Below are positions 1 through 13,300 of a DNA stretch of 64,000 nucleotides, piece by piece. Location of the stretch: assembly GCA_000231825.2 (NCBI GenBank), contig JH720312.1, positions 186,001-250,000 of the forward strand, in the 5' to 3' direction. This DNA comes from Tetrahymena elliotti 4EA. Taxonomy: Eukaryota > Ciliophora > Oligohymenophorea > Hymenostomatida > Tetrahymenidae. Position numbers and translations under genes: made by a program. The stretch's first letter is position 1; the number at the start of each line of letters is the position of its first letter. The notes beneath the pieces were generated by a model. The model worked only from the letters and a program-made list of their open reading frames with translations, was not told where the DNA came from and did not search any database.

Positions 1-1971
1 AGTAAGATAAGAAGTTTGGTGTTGAAGGTGATGATGATTAAATCTAAATGGAAGAAGATTAAGAAGAAACAGAAGATTAGAAAGAAAATAAGCAAAAAGG
101 ATAAAATGAAGAATAAGATGATGACAAAAAAAATAGAAATGACGGATAAGACTAAGACTAAAATAACTCTTCAAATTAAAATAAATTCTCTTTAGATTTC
201 TTGCAATAAATTATTGAAAAAACTCAACCAAATGCTAAAGACCTTTAAAACTTCTTTAAAGATCTTAACGTTGTTCAAGAATAAAAAGAAGACTAATAAA
301 ACCAACAATAATAGCAACAATAATAACCTTAAATTAAGGAAGATTAGCTTAATGAAGATCAAGAATTTGAAGCCTTTAATCCTCAGGATACAATTGATCC
401 AGAAGAATTAAAGAATATGTTGGCTACAAACGTCAATGCATAAGAGATGAAAAATGCTAGCAACATTCCTCAAGATATGCATAATGAAGATCAAGTTAAC
501 TAAGATTAACCTTAGCCTCAATAACCTCTTAAACCTGAAGGAGAAAACTAAAAGAAAGAAGATCCTTCTTATTAATAACCAAAGAAGAACTAGGAAAAGG
601 ATAAGAAAAATGATGGCTTGAACAAGAAAGAAAAGCAAGATCAAATAGATTTCTTAGAAGAATAAAAAAATATTGAAGAAAAAGAAAGGGCAGAAAGGGA
701 AAAGAAAAAAGATAAAAAGAATGCTAATTCAGAAAATGAAGAAAATCTACAAGAAAGTGAAATTCCAACTCAAAATACCCATCTTGATAAGAATAACCAA
801 AAGAAGGATGAAGATAAAATTGAAGAGGAAGAAGATGAGAATATGCTTTCCTTCCTTGAAAATGAGAATGAGACTGTAGAATAAAAACGTGATAGAATGC
901 TTAAGCTTATTCAAGAATGTAAAAACAATCCTGAAAAATTCCAAAAAGGATAAGAATTATGGCAAAAGATTGAAAATGAAGCTAGATACTTTAGTGTATA
1001 ATTGTGTGAAGAACTTAAAGCAGTATTAGAACCCACTCTAATTGCTTCTTTCAAGGGTGATTATAAATCTGGTAAACGTCTCAATATGAAAAAAATTATA
1101 CCTTATATTGCCTCTAATTTCCGTAAAGATAAAATTTGGCTTAGAAGAAATGAACCCTCTAAACGTACATACTAAATTTTATTGGCTATAGATGACTCCC
1201 TATCTATGTCACAATAAAATGTTGGTTATTTCGCTTTATAATCTATGACTATCCTTTCTCTTGCAATGAGTAAAATGGAAGTTGGTCAAATAGGTATAGC
1301 TGCTATTAAAGATGGTCTCTAATTACTCCATGATTTTAACACTCCTCTCACTCCTGCTGACTCTCCTTTCATTCTTTCTTAATTTAACTTCTCTCACTCT
1401 GATACAAACTCTTCAGATTTGGTAATTATCAAAAGTTTAAGCTAACTATAATTAAAATATATTTTTTTAAATTTAGGATTTGGTCAGATTTATGAGATCC
1501 ACAATAGACACATTCAAAGAAGCTAAAGGAGGATCTAAGGATACTCATTAAATTTGCTTTATTATGAGTGATGGTCGTTTCAACAAAAAAGTAAAAATTT
1601 ATTATTAATATTTTTTATAAAAGCTTAATTATTTCTTTATTATCAAAAGCTTGTTAAACCACTCATTTAAGAAGCTGAAGAAAACAACTAATTATTTGTC
1701 TTCATAGTTTTGGATAAGAGTGAAGATAAGGAATCTATTATGAATATTAAATCCACTAGTTAAAAGTATGTCAATGGTAAATTACAAATAGAGATGAAAC
1801 ACTACTTAGAAGATTTCCCCTACAAATACTACATTATTGTTAAAGTAAATTTGACTTTTTTTAATTAAAAAATTATTAATTGTATTTAAACTTAATTAGG
1901 ATGTACATGAATTAAGCAAAGTTCTTGTAGATATTCTTAGATAATACTATGAAATGAAAAGTAACAGCTGA
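1..1971 (+). CDS. MDN1: Midasin (MDN1/REA1), C-terminal part, 5' truncated by window
   Basis: Midasin is the giant dynein-like AAA+ ATPase that strips assembly factors from pre-60S ribosomal particles in the nucleus. Only the C-terminus is present. Codons run in the frame starting at base 3, and TAA/TAG must be glutamine. Roughly the first 300 residues are the D/E/K/Q-rich acidic region typical of midasin. After it comes the conserved block CEELKAVLEPTLIASFKGDY and the lead-in LRRNEPSKRTYQ to a von Willebrand A domain. Its MIDAS motif is DDSLSMS (DxSxS, codons from 1191), the element that contacts the UBL domains of Rsa4 and Ytm1. Three short introns fit frame and splice sites: 1422-1476, 1591-1649 and 1845-1899. 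The spliced fragment is 600 codons including the TGA at 1969. The VWA order and the acidic tail preceding it make the assignment strong. Confidence 0.92.
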
Positions 1972-2494
1972 AGAAATTGACAAAAACCTAATCATAATTT
2001 TAAAAACTTTATATCAAATTTAAATAAACAATTATTTTCAATTATTTTTTATTGTAAAATTATACATGTATATATATTATTCTAATTTAATCAAATCTTT
2101 ATTCTTTAATTAAATTATTATTCTACATTAATAAAAAACCTCTTTTAAAAATTAAAATTCTGTAGAAGAGGGTACAAAAAAATATGAGAAGATATATATA
2201 TAAATTTTATTTTCTATTTATAAAGATTTACATGTAAATGTTTGCTTAAAAGTAAAATAAAATAAAAATTGCATGAAACCTGAGCAAAAGGAACTAGGAA
2301 TTTATTTATGGTAATTTATTAGTTGATTATTGATAATTAAATTGGATGATATCTTAATTGATCAGAAGATTGAATAGATATTTTTTTATGTGCGCAATTT
2401 AGGTTATTTATTATTTTATAATAAAAAAAGATTTATAAAATTAGATAAGTATATTTAAAAGTAGTAAATAAGAATTAAATAGGTTATCGTTTTA
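1972..2494. other. Intergenic spacer, no gene seen
   Basis: AT-rich spacer between the midasin stop and the next ATG. I see no open frame with protein-like composition and no RNA gene. It should hold the midasin 3' end and the promoter of the next gene. Confidence 0.6.
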
Positions 2495-4605
2495 ATGAAG
2501 AGCAATAAATATTTTGATAAAATTAAAATTGAGTGTAAGCTTCATCCCAAAGAAAATATTGTTTCACTTTGCATGAATCCATATTGTAAACTAAATAAAT
2601 TAGTTTGTGGAGTTTGTTTAAGTGAATAAAACCACGAATGTCGTAATAAGATCCCTATTTATAAACTATATGATTTTTCAGATGATAAGACATATACTTA
2701 GATATAGGTAGAAAAAACTGATAAAGAAAGGATTGATTTCCATAAAAATCAAGAAAAAGAGCTACAAGAGGCTTAAGATAGAATGAAGTAACTATAGAAG
2801 CTAAAAGAAATGATTGTATCCAAACTTGATTAAGTGATTGAAGGTTAGTAGAAGATAATTGATGATTTTTTGAAGCCTTAAAAAAAAGATGATAGAGAAG
2901 TTGAAAAAAGTGAAAATAATGATTAAAGTGAAGAAGAAGAAGATAGAAAAGAAAAGAAAGAAGAATAAACTGAGGAATCTAAATCAGAAAAATCATTAAG
3001 TGTTTAAGAAGACGATGGAGATTATAGAGGAAGAACTTTATCTCAAATTTCATAGCCAAGCTCCTATAAAGAAGCATAAAAAGCTCTTTAGCGCAGTTTG
3101 ATAAATTATCTTGAAGGACTGTAAAAAGATCAAAGTAGAGACATTAACAGAGTTATAATAGATTTAAGCACTTTATAACTTTAGCATAATAGCTTTGTAA
3201 AGCAATTAAAATAATAGCAAGCTAAGCATTTAGTTGCTAAATCGGAATAAGATCTGTCATAAATGGAACTTAATGCAATAAAGTCAATAGACAATCTCAA
3301 CGATGTAGTAAAAGTAGTGCATAAATATGATTAAATATAGCTAGAAGGTTATGATTCTTATTCTTAAACAAGTATCGAAAATATGATGAATCTTTTTAGA
3401 AATTCTAATCCTACTATCCGTTCTCAAATTATTTGTGAATGTGATATTCTTTCAGTAGATATTAGTTAGGACCGTCGTTTCTTAATTATAGGATGTGGTA
3501 AACCAAAATATGTAGTATTGGTATTTGATATTCAAGATAAAAACCTTTAAAAACCAAAACTACTTGTTTCACTTCCACATTCATCATCTGTTTAAATTGT
3601 TCGTATTTCACCAAATGGACTCTTCTTTTGTTCTGGTAAAATATAGATAAGATATCTTTGTTTTTAAATAAAGCACAATCTTACAAAAAATTTATTAAAT
3701 CTAATTATCATCATCATCATTAATTTATCTTTAAAATCATAAGGAAAGTAAAAAATAAATCAAAAAGCTCATATATATTTTTTAATATAAATAAATCTGC
3801 TACTAAAGGTGTTTTCATGTTATTTAATTATTAAAAAAGGTTGTGAATCATCTGCTGTCAGAATGTATTGTACATAGTCAATTACATATAAGAATAAAAA
3901 TAATTTATTGAAGACATTCATGGATCACTAATAAGCTATTACTGGGATTCAGTATTCAAGAGATAATAAAATTCTTGTAACTTCTAGTTTAGATAAAAGT
4001 TTAATTATATATGATGTATCTGCTCCTGCTAATAGTAGCATTCTTCATAAAATAAAATTAGAGCATCCTATTGTGTCTTTTGATCTAACAGTTAGATATG
4101 TTTTGGCAGTAAACACTGCCAATAACATCTGCAACATTTACTAAAATGCAAGAAGTAAATCTATTTTTTATTAATTTTGAAACAATTTTTAAATTTATTT
4201 TATTCACTAGCTAACCCTAATATAATTCATCAAATTCCTTTTACTGGCTAGATTAGAGATGTCAGAATTTCTTTAAATGAGAGGTTTTTATGTGTAAATG
4301 ATTACTATTCCAAATGTTATATATATGACTTAACATTTTAGCCTCCAATTATTTATGATACTATACCTTTGACCTATACTAATTCGATTGCTTTCCACCA
4401 AGATAACAGCAATATTTTAGCAATTTCAAAAGGAGACACTAATTTCAATATTTATGAGCTAAGTTCAAATGACCATCCTACTCCTTCCTAAATTATATAT
4501 TCTTCAACAAACCATACAGACACAGTATAAACTTTAAAGTTTTTTAATAATTATATTATATCAGGAGGTAGAGATAAAAAATTGTTAATAACAGAGGTTT
4601 TTTGA
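2495..4605 (+). CDS. B-box zinc finger / coiled-coil / WD40-repeat protein
   Basis: Spliced product of 616 aa from three exons: 2495-3635, 3840-4154 and 4211-4605 (introns of 204 and 56 bp). The N-terminus (residues 9-50) has a B-box-like Cys/His pattern: ECKLHP, then CMNPYC, CGVC, and a closing HEC. A long charged coiled coil with an E/D/K-rich stretch follows (about residues 70-260). The C-terminal half reads as a beta-propeller: blocks such as LVSLPHSSSVQIVRISPNG, SGCESSAVRMYC, DNKILVTSSLDKSLIIYD and a final SGGRDKKLLI are WD40-type strands. The architecture matches TRIM-like scaffold proteins that are numerous in Tetrahymena, but there is no RING. Function is unknown; protein binding is inferred. 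The first intron is long for this window but gives in-frame WD40 sequence on both sides. Confidence 0.8.
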
Positions 4606-5098
4606 TTTCTAAATTTCCTAATTGTTTTTTGTGTGTTGTGTTTATGATTGATGTTTAAATTTTAAAAATTATTTTAATCCAAATTTACAATTTTTATTTG
4701 GATTAAAGATTTATTTAGAAAAAAATTAATTAAAAGGATTAGATTATGTGGTTTAATTAAAAAACTTTTTCTTTTTTTCTATTTAGTATTTCCAATACTT
4801 TTTTAGTTAAAAATAAAATATAAATTGATTAAAATTTTTGTTAACTATATGATAATGTGATGTAATAAGTAAGAAAATATTTATTATTTATTTGTAAAAT
4901 AGAAGATAAATAATTTTCAGGTTGTTATTGAATCAAAGATAATGTGTTAACAATTTCTTAATTGACTAGCTAATTAAATTTTAGCATAATTAATTACTTT
5001 TTTAATTTTTAGATGATATCTTAATTTTTCAGTCACTAAAATACAAGCCACTTTCTGTAATTAATTTTGGATAATAACTCACTCTCATAGATCCCAAA
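4606..5098. other. Intergenic spacer
   Basis: Very AT-rich stretch with no supportable coding exon. It should carry the 3' end of the WD40 gene and the promoter of the membrane-protein gene. Confidence 0.5.
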
Positions 5099-6442
5099 AT
5101 GAAAGTAACTAGTTGATATAAAATATTATCAAAAAATTACCATAATTTACTTCAATTAATCCAATATGCTAAATTAATCAATACTAAATAGGGGGATATT
5201 TTGCACAGAGATAATTTTTTGCTTGCATTTTTCGATAGAGTAAATTTGCTAGAATACAACAATAGCGAAACAGAAGACAAATACCTTCAAGAATTGCATA
5301 AAGCACAAAGAAAGTTGAGCATAGAAAGGGAAAATGTGATGTCTAATAATTTTAAATATTCTGTTGGTATAGTAACTACAATAGCATAAGTAGGAATAAT
5401 TATTTAAAACATATATGCTCTAACTCTAAGTGAACATAAATACCTTAATAAATCCACTGAATTAGAGATCAACATAAATGATAATATTTTCATAATTTTA
5501 ATTTAATTAATAAATTTTTTGATAAATATTGGTATAATTATGGGGACTTGCTATCTTAATATTTACTCAGAGAATATGATAGATGATAAATAAGGTATAA
5601 AGTTGCATAAAAAAATAGGAAAATTGATTTATAAGTTTGGATTATTCTCTTCAGTTCTCTATTTAATACAAGGCTTTAGTAAAGATATCAACTTCTACAT
5701 TATAACTATTGCAATTATTTAAGGTTATTTTTTGAGTATGTGCTTGTCAACTGCTTGTTTAAAGTAGTATATTTCTCATAGAGTGTGGTCTTACTGCTTA
5801 AATACACTCTTTTTATAGATTGCTCTTAATGTTTACTTTGATTAAATAGCATAATACTTTGGAAAAACATATCTAATATCCTATAGTTGTAGCTTTTCTA
5901 GTATATTTTCTATCTTGTATCTATATAAATAAGAAATTTCTATAGATAAACATGTCCCAAAATCAAAAGCGACATTTCAGGTAAATACTTTAAAATATTT
6001 TCAATAAATCAAGAAATTAAAGAAAATTATTTCCTATTTTTTTTCAGATATTTAAATAAAAATAATAAAAATCATATTTAATAATATAAAAAAGATTTCT
6101 CTTGATTCTATTTCATAAAAAGTAACTATAGTGAGTGAAAAAATAATAGAAAACCCTTTTAAAACAGTTTATTGTGATTAAAATACCATAAAAGTGAATC
6201 TTAATACTGTTCAAAAGATATTTTAGCAGCTTACTATTATTTTTTCAATCAGTTGGATTTTGCTTGAATTATTTGCTTGTTAGTAATTGGTCAACTATTT
6301 TAAATCTATTGTTCTTATGCTTTTATCAATATACTTCCTGGTTGTTATGATACCTCTCAAAATAAAACTAAATCAAATGAAGAAAATTAAAAAATTATTC
6401 AAAAAGTAAAACAAATAAAAAAATTGTAACAAAATTGAATGA
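5099..6442 (+). CDS. Multi-pass transmembrane protein, unknown function
   Basis: The main open frame has no ATG upstream of 5192. A start fits if a two-codon exon (ATG AAA, 5099-5104) is joined across an 87-bp intron, 5105-5191 (GTAACT...ATAG), to GGGGATATT. The total is then 419 codons including TGA at 6440, or 418 aa. About eight hydrophobic helices are visible, including VGIVTTIAQVGIIIQNIYAL, a segment around GIIMGTCYL, one around IIQGYFLSMCLSTACL, and two near the C-terminus (LTIIFSISWILLELF and IVLMLLSIYFLVVMI). A possible intron at 5981-6047 was tested and gives early stops, so the frame is read straight through. I do not recognise a family. The layout resembles an integral membrane or receptor-like protein, but this is inference. 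Confidence 0.6.
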
Positions 6443-7328
6443 GAAACTTGAAAAATCATTTTTTAATAAAACTGTTTATTTAAATTTATAATGTATGTTA
6501 TCAATACTTTTAAGTTTAGTTATATTATCTAAAGCATTTTTTCATAATTTTTTATTTCTTCCCAATTTTCAACTCAATTATTAAAACATAGCAAATATTA
6601 TAAATTTAAATCCCACTTTATGTTTAGTTTTTTCAAAATTTTTTTCAGAAAGAAATTTTATTTTGGCTCTTAATAAACTTCTTAACTTTGTTTATTTTTG
6701 AAAGATTAGATTTTTATTTTTAGATAAGGATAATTCATTATTTTTATTAGTTTTTAATGGATTAAATTGTAAACCTATGTAGACATTTTTTTTTGATATT
6801 TTTATGATTAAAGTTTTAATATATTTTTGCTTTATGATGAACATTTTATTTTTAAAATAGAAATATTTTTAGATATTGATTAAGATTACTATATAAAAAT
6901 ATCGTGTTGGCTTTATTTTGTGAATACATTTAAGAAATTAAATTAATGAAAAAAAAATATCTATTTCAAAAAAAGAAGATCATGATTTTTAATTTAAGAA
7001 AAATAAATATTTATGATTTATTAAAGAATAATAGTTGTAGGTATTCGTTAAAATATTATCCAAATAATTAGATGACCTATATCTTTTAGCAATATCAAAA
7101 ATAATCCAAACGTTTAAAATTTAAAAAGTATTATTGATATTTAATACTGAAAGGAATTAAAATATACTTTTGCTGATAAATAATCATCAGTCAATAAATA
7201 TATAAATTTCAAAAATATATTAAATAGCTATTTAAAATATTCATTAGATAATAAAAAATAACTCATCTATTAATTTTTAAGACAATATTTCACAAAAATC
7301 AACACTAACAATCAAATAAGTTTTCAAC
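6443..7328. other. Intergenic spacer, 0.9 kb
   Basis: Homopolymer-rich AT sequence. I see no coding-like frame, tRNA or structured element. Confidence 0.5.
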
Positions 7329-9745
7329 ATGAGTACATAAGAAAAAGATAATCTTTTATCAGATGAATTAAATACATTAGAAGAAATAATTTCATCTAAT
7401 ACTTTTGATGAAAAAAAAGATGCAGATACTGCTAATACAGAATAGGATTTATAAGAATCATCTAATGATAATTCTAAATCTTTTCCTGAAGGAATGTAGT
7501 TGAATTAGTTTCATAATGATTATAGATATAACCCACATCCTTACAATTTATATCTAACTCCAATTACAGAAGAAATAGATCAGTAATTTTGTTTAAGATT
7601 GGCTTTAAGTAAAAATATCATTTTTATAAAATTTAGCGAGAAGACAATAGTAGGATTAAAGGATTAAAATAAAAAATTAACAGAATAGCTTAGATTTTTG
7701 AACCAAAAACTGACTGAAATTTTAGGAAAATAATAAAAAAAAGTTTTAGCTAAATAGGAGCTAGAATAAAAATCTAAAGACATAAGTAGATTGTTGTTTA
7801 ACAAAGTTTTTTTACCATTTTAACATCTATATTTAAAAATAGGTATTGTATAAAAAGAGTTGGAAAATTCATACAAAAAAATAGAATATTTATAAAAGTA
7901 GAATAAATTTTTATAATTAAAACTCGAAAAGCTATCTCCAACAATGTAAATCAAATTAAATTTCTTTCAGAGAATTTTAAAATGACTTATTTATATAAAA
8001 GGATATAAAATTTAGAAGTTTAGTTAAGAGAAAAGGACTAAGTTATACAAAAGTAATAAGATGAAATAAAAGCTTTTGAAAATATAAAGAGAATGCTAGA
8101 AAAAAACAACAGTATAGAGTCAAAATAAATTGATGCTATTACAAAGGTATATTTCACTTGTTTTGAATTAACCTAATTTTTAGAAATAATTTTAAATATT
8201 TTGTATCAGCCATCATTGATAAATTTATAAATTTAATTAGATTGAAGAATAAGAAAAAAAGATAATCTCTCAAAACAACGAAATCAAAAAATTAAAGGCT
8301 CTATAAGATAGCCAATTGAAGTAAATGTTAAAAAAATAAGAATATCAAGTTGATTTAGAATAGAGATTTAGAGAAATTTGTGAGTTTTTAGGTATCTCAT
8401 CAAGCATTAAAATAAATTTAAAAGAAGAATTATAAAAAATTCATCTCATAAGAAAAGGAGATTAAAATGCTTTAACAGAAATAAGCAAAAATTAATAAGA
8501 GAATGCCTCATTAGTTAATTTATCTCCCAACTAAAAATCTAATTTAAAACATTTTGAGGTTTAAATCAAAGAACTCAATGGAGTTGTTAAGCTAAAAGAT
8601 AAAGAAATTAGCTAATTAAAAGCTTAAGTTTAAGAATTAAAGAATATTTAAAGGTCAGATAATTAGCCTATCATTTAGCTTAAGAGAGTAAATAAATCTA
8701 TTTCTATTATAAAATCTTAGGTAATATAGAAAATAAATAAACTTTACAAATTTTCTTCAATTTCGTTTTTTTATTTGTATTAATTGTCATATTTTTTTTA
8801 AATATAAAATAGGGTTAATTAAATTTATAATCTATTGGTCATGTTGATAAAAGTTTTGATAATATTATAAGTAGCATCAAAGACAAAAAATAAAGAATAT
8901 AATCAAAGGAGTTCTCAGTTTAAGCTTCAAAAGAAAATTATGATCCAAATAGAAAAAGGTTAAGCTCTGTTTCAACAAATACTAATTAAAATGTTTTAAA
9001 GTTATTACCATTAAAAGAAGAGAAAGAGAAAATAAAAAAGGAGATTATGGGAAAGTAAAATGGGTGCACTAGAAGTATGTCTGATAGAAATATTCTGAAA
9101 GAATAGCTTCATTCTAAGATTATAAGAGTGATTGTTTGGACAAATAAAAGAACAATAAATGGAATTTAGTTTTTTTACAAAGTAAATGAAAATATAGTTG
9201 AAGGTAATAAAATGGTTGTAGATCATAAAAATGAATATAGTTAGATCATTTTTGATTTTAATTAAAATTTTGATAGTAGCAGTAGTGGTAGTAATAAATA
9301 AATTTTGGTTGACTATCTTAAATAGGTAGAGTGTGTCATGTCTTCTTAGGGATATATTGATAAATTAAAATTTTTTTCTGCATGTGGGAAAGTTTATGAA
9401 GCAGGATCATAATCTAGTTAAGGTAAAATAGTTCAAAAATATAATTTAGATTAGTGTGAGTATCCTGTTTGCTCTTTTGGAGGGTTGATTACATTTGTAG
9501 GTAATATAATTATAATGCTTTTGAGCTTTAATTAAAATAACAAATATTAATTAGGTGAAAAAGAATAAGAAGTAGGTAGTATCCTTTCATATTTAGGCTT
9601 TGAAATAATGATTGATAGATAAATATTATCAAGATCTAATTCACAGTACATTCCAAAAGGATTCTCAACATTTTATTTTGATAAAGAATAGTTTAAATAA
9701 ATTACAAATTTAAATAAAAAAGAAGATTTTTAAGATAGTAAATGA
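7329..9745 (+). CDS. Coiled-coil protein with C-terminal jacalin-like (beta-prism) domain
   Basis: Four exons fit: 7329-7945, 8002-8110, 8241-8720 and 8813-9745, giving 712 aa. The N-terminus is acidic (MSTQEKDNLLSDELNTLEE). The middle (about 110-400) is heptad-rich coiled coil, for example VQLREKDQVIQKQQDEIKAF and KKIISQNNEIKKLKALQ. After a K/S-rich linker, the last ~210 residues are beta-rich with IRVIVWTNKRTINGIQFFY, VECVMSSQGYIDKLKFF and VCSFGGLITFVG. That pattern, a repeated strand set with a GG turn and the motif around NGIQF, resembles the jacalin-like lectin fold. Carbohydrate binding is therefore possible but not shown. The exon 2 to exon 3 junction (donor GTATAG at 8111) was chosen because it alone keeps the coiled-coil frame and the total length a multiple of three. 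Confidence 0.7.
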
Positions 9746-10311
9746 TATTATTTTAAAGATTTTATTTTGTTGTTTGTAAAATATATAATTAGTCAAATAA
9801 GCTTAACCTAAAAATTTTTTTAAAATGAATTTTCAAAAATAATTTGAGTAGAATTTTCTTATTTTGAAAATTATATTTTAAAAAGCCTTCTACTTTTATT
9901 AAATTTTTTTTTTAATTACTTATTAACAAAAAAATTTGGGCAACTATCTTTGAATATTTTTAATATGCTTTTTATTTGTATTTATTCATTCTTATTATTT
10001 GATCTTTTATATTCAGAAACATTAAAATGACCTATTTCTATAAAAAGTATTAGTTCCTAATTCTACTAATTTGTCTAATAGTTTTAATAGTTCATATTTT
10101 TGAATAATAATCTAATATATTTTTTTGAAAATATTCAAAATTATTTTTATCTAAGAAGTAAATTGAAAAAAGAGAAAATACAAATATGAATTTATCTAAA
10201 GGTATTTATGAAAATAATTAAACAATCATATTTTACTTATGTACAGACAATTGCAATTTAATTAGTATAAATCTTTTTAATATTTTTAATTAATTATCTC
10301 AATTATTTAAA
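9746..10311. other. Convergent intergenic spacer
   Basis: The stretch separates two genes that end toward each other (stops at 9743-9745 on plus and 10312-10314 on minus). It should contain both 3' ends. Nothing else is recognisable. Confidence 0.5.
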
Positions 10312-13300
10312 TCATGAAAATTTCATGTTCCATAATGAGAATTATGAAGCAGATTGATCTAGAGTGAATAATTACACATTATTTTTTTTACTTTTATTCT
10401 AGATAAAGAAAGTTGAGTAATTGTTTGATGAGTATTCTTTAGATATTCTGTATTTAGAATTAGTAGATATTATATCATTGGTGTTTGATACTTTAGAAAA
10501 TGTGACTAAATCATCATCAGACTAACTGCCAACTATCAAAATGTAGTTTATATTTTAACAATTTTATGAGGGATGTTCAACTAATAGAAGATTTTAAATT
10601 AATGACAAGCTAACTTTGATAATTTTAATCACATTTTCATCATCGATGTCATATATCCTAATTATTCCTTCATCTGTTCCACAGGCGAGAATGTTGTTTG
10701 AAGAAAATTAAGAGCTAATTGAAGAAATATTAGAGCATGTTTTGATTATTTTTTCATTTCTAATCTCGCACAATCTATTTTTACTTTCATTAAATAGCAA
10801 CTGATAAATCAAAATTTAGTTAGAGCTATCAATGCATATTAGTCTTGAAAGATCATTTGTTGCAGACATAAATTTGATCTCATTTTTATTCTATTTTTTG
10901 TGAGTTATAACAAAATCCTACCACACAATCATGCATCCATCAGAACTTGTTGAAATTAAAACACTAGGTTAAATGAAAGTCATATCTGTTATGTTCTCAT
11001 TGTGTCCTATCAACTGAAGAGAAACATCTAATTTATCAATATCAAAGAGCTTGATATTTTAAGATTATTTTGATGAAAGAGCTATAAGCTATTCATTTAC
11101 TCTTACCATTTTATGTATGGGTACTTTTGAAGAAAACTTTTTTAAGCATTGTTATTTTTCTTAAATATTTTTACTATTAGCTTTAGATGTATCATATATT
11201 AACAAATTATTATCAGCTGTTGCAAAAGCAAATGTATCATCTCTAACCCATATACAACTAATCACTTATATTCCTTTAGAATCCAACTCTTATTGTAAGA
11301 TGTTATCTCTGCTATCAAGAGAATATGTTTTAGGCTTAAATATATCAATACTTTTAATATCTCTCTTGATAAATTAGTATCCATCACTACAGGTAGGATT
11401 GTAATAAAGTTGTTTTTATATTTCATCTTCCATGTTAGATTAAGTATTTCTAGGAGAATGAATTGAGTTTGTTTTTTCTGCTCTCGAACTTTGCAATGAA
11501 TTCATCCTAAAACTACTACGTTAGTAAGAATCATTATGGTTTTACTTTTATTTGACATACCCTTCAAATTCGATATTATATAATGGATGAGGAGGTTAAG
11601 GTTATCCACTTAAAGAATTATTTTAATTTGAGGTATTTCTAGTTAAGGAATCGAATCTTTTTTTTGATGTCATAATACTCATTACAGATTATCCTTCATA
11701 ATTACTTCCGTATGCACTTGATTGTTAAGTATCCTTAGCTGTTAGGCTTTAATTACTTCTTTAGGAATCATAATCACAGGAATAACCTTTTCTTGACTAA
11801 TCTACTGAGTTTTATTCATTTAAAATCTTTTTTAAATTATTTTATTATGAATGTGGAGGCATTTCCATATGAGGGTTTGTCCTGCAGCTTTAAATATTGT
11901 TAACTAAATTGTTATTGCTGTTAAAAGTATTTTCTAAGTTTTTTCTAAAGCTTAAAGTATTTTAAAAATCATTTTTTCCTTTTAACTAATTTGATAAATC
12001 TTTACTTGGTACTGAAATATCTTACTGGGTTTCTTGAGTAACATTTTTTTTCTAAGAAAGAGGTAAATTTATATAAGTGGTATCTGAATTATTTTGCTTT
12101 TAAACAGAGTAGTGATTTTATTATTAAGAAGAATATTAACTTGATTCTATCTCAGATTCATCATTAGTATTTTCATCTATTGTTTTTGTACTTGGTAGAG
12201 AGATAATATTAACTCTGGAGTTCTTTAATTTTCTTTAGAAAAATGTAGGATTATAAGCAGGTGAATCTGTTATTTTCTTATTATAATTTTCACTTATTTA
12301 AATATCATCTAATGAATCATCTTTTTTAAGTTATTCTCTTAGCTTTTTCAAGTCATTCTCACTGAATATAGTATCTTCTTCTTATTTGATCTTAATTTAC
12401 TTTTTATAGTATTCATCATCTGTTTGTTAGGTATCTTATTTTTGTGTTGTAATTGTATAATTACTTTGCTTAGGTGGTGGAGGAGGTGGATTCTAACAAT
12501 TTACTTTTTAGTTATTCATATTTAGTTATTATGCTAATTGTAAATTAGTCTAAGCCAAAAGCTATTTTAAACTTAATCTGTTATTACAATTATTATTATT
12601 GTTGTTGTTATTTAAAGTATTATTCTAAGTGTTCATGAGCTGAAGATTCATTAAGGTTTCATTAAGATTATTGTTTTAAAAAGATTCATTTAGCAATCTT
12701 AAATTGTTGATAGTTTCATTCAGCTAATCAACTTCCTAATTGCTGATTCTAGAAACACTCAACTAAATAGAGTAAGTATTATTGAATTAATCCTGTTGAT
12801 CATCAAATTGGAATTCTTACTCTCTATCTGTGAATATTTAATTTCTGTTACTTCCGTTATTTGATAAACTACTTAGTTTGCCATTTCTAGAGCTATTTTT
12901 ACGATATTTTTTATTTTATTAACTCTTTTCAGCATTTGTTTGCTAAACTGAATTATTTGAATCCATCTAGCTCTTTCCATTTTCATTTAAGTAATTTGAT
13001 ATGATATTTTCACTTGATTCAAACACTGCAATCTAGTCTTCATCTCTAAACATATAAGGAGCTTTATAAGAGTCTATTCTTTCTACAAAATCTTAAGCTA
13101 TAATTTTCAAAGATGAGCGTTCAGTATCTTCCTTATTTTAATTATCTTCAATCTTATTATCTTATTTTGCATTTAAATTATAAAAATTATTCTATTCTCC
13201 ATATTTTTCTAATTATTGTTTCTGCATTTTAACTAACTTATCGAATGGAAGAGAATCTGTTTATTCTTCATCAAATTATTTGAAGTCTTTTTTCAAAGCA

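Noticed and set aside
214..944. Short standard-code frames on both strands in the first kilobase
   Set aside because: They lie inside the acidic region of midasin in other frames and have no independent support.
5981..6047. Candidate intron GTAAATAC...TTTCAG in the membrane-protein gene
   Set aside because: Removing its 67 bases shifts the frame into stops within about 25 codons; reading through keeps the frame and two further membrane helices.
8146..8240. Intron starting at GTATAT (8146) in the coiled-coil gene
   Set aside because: It leaves two bases and puts the next exon in a frame that soon stops. The donor at 8111 is in phase and restores the coiled coil.
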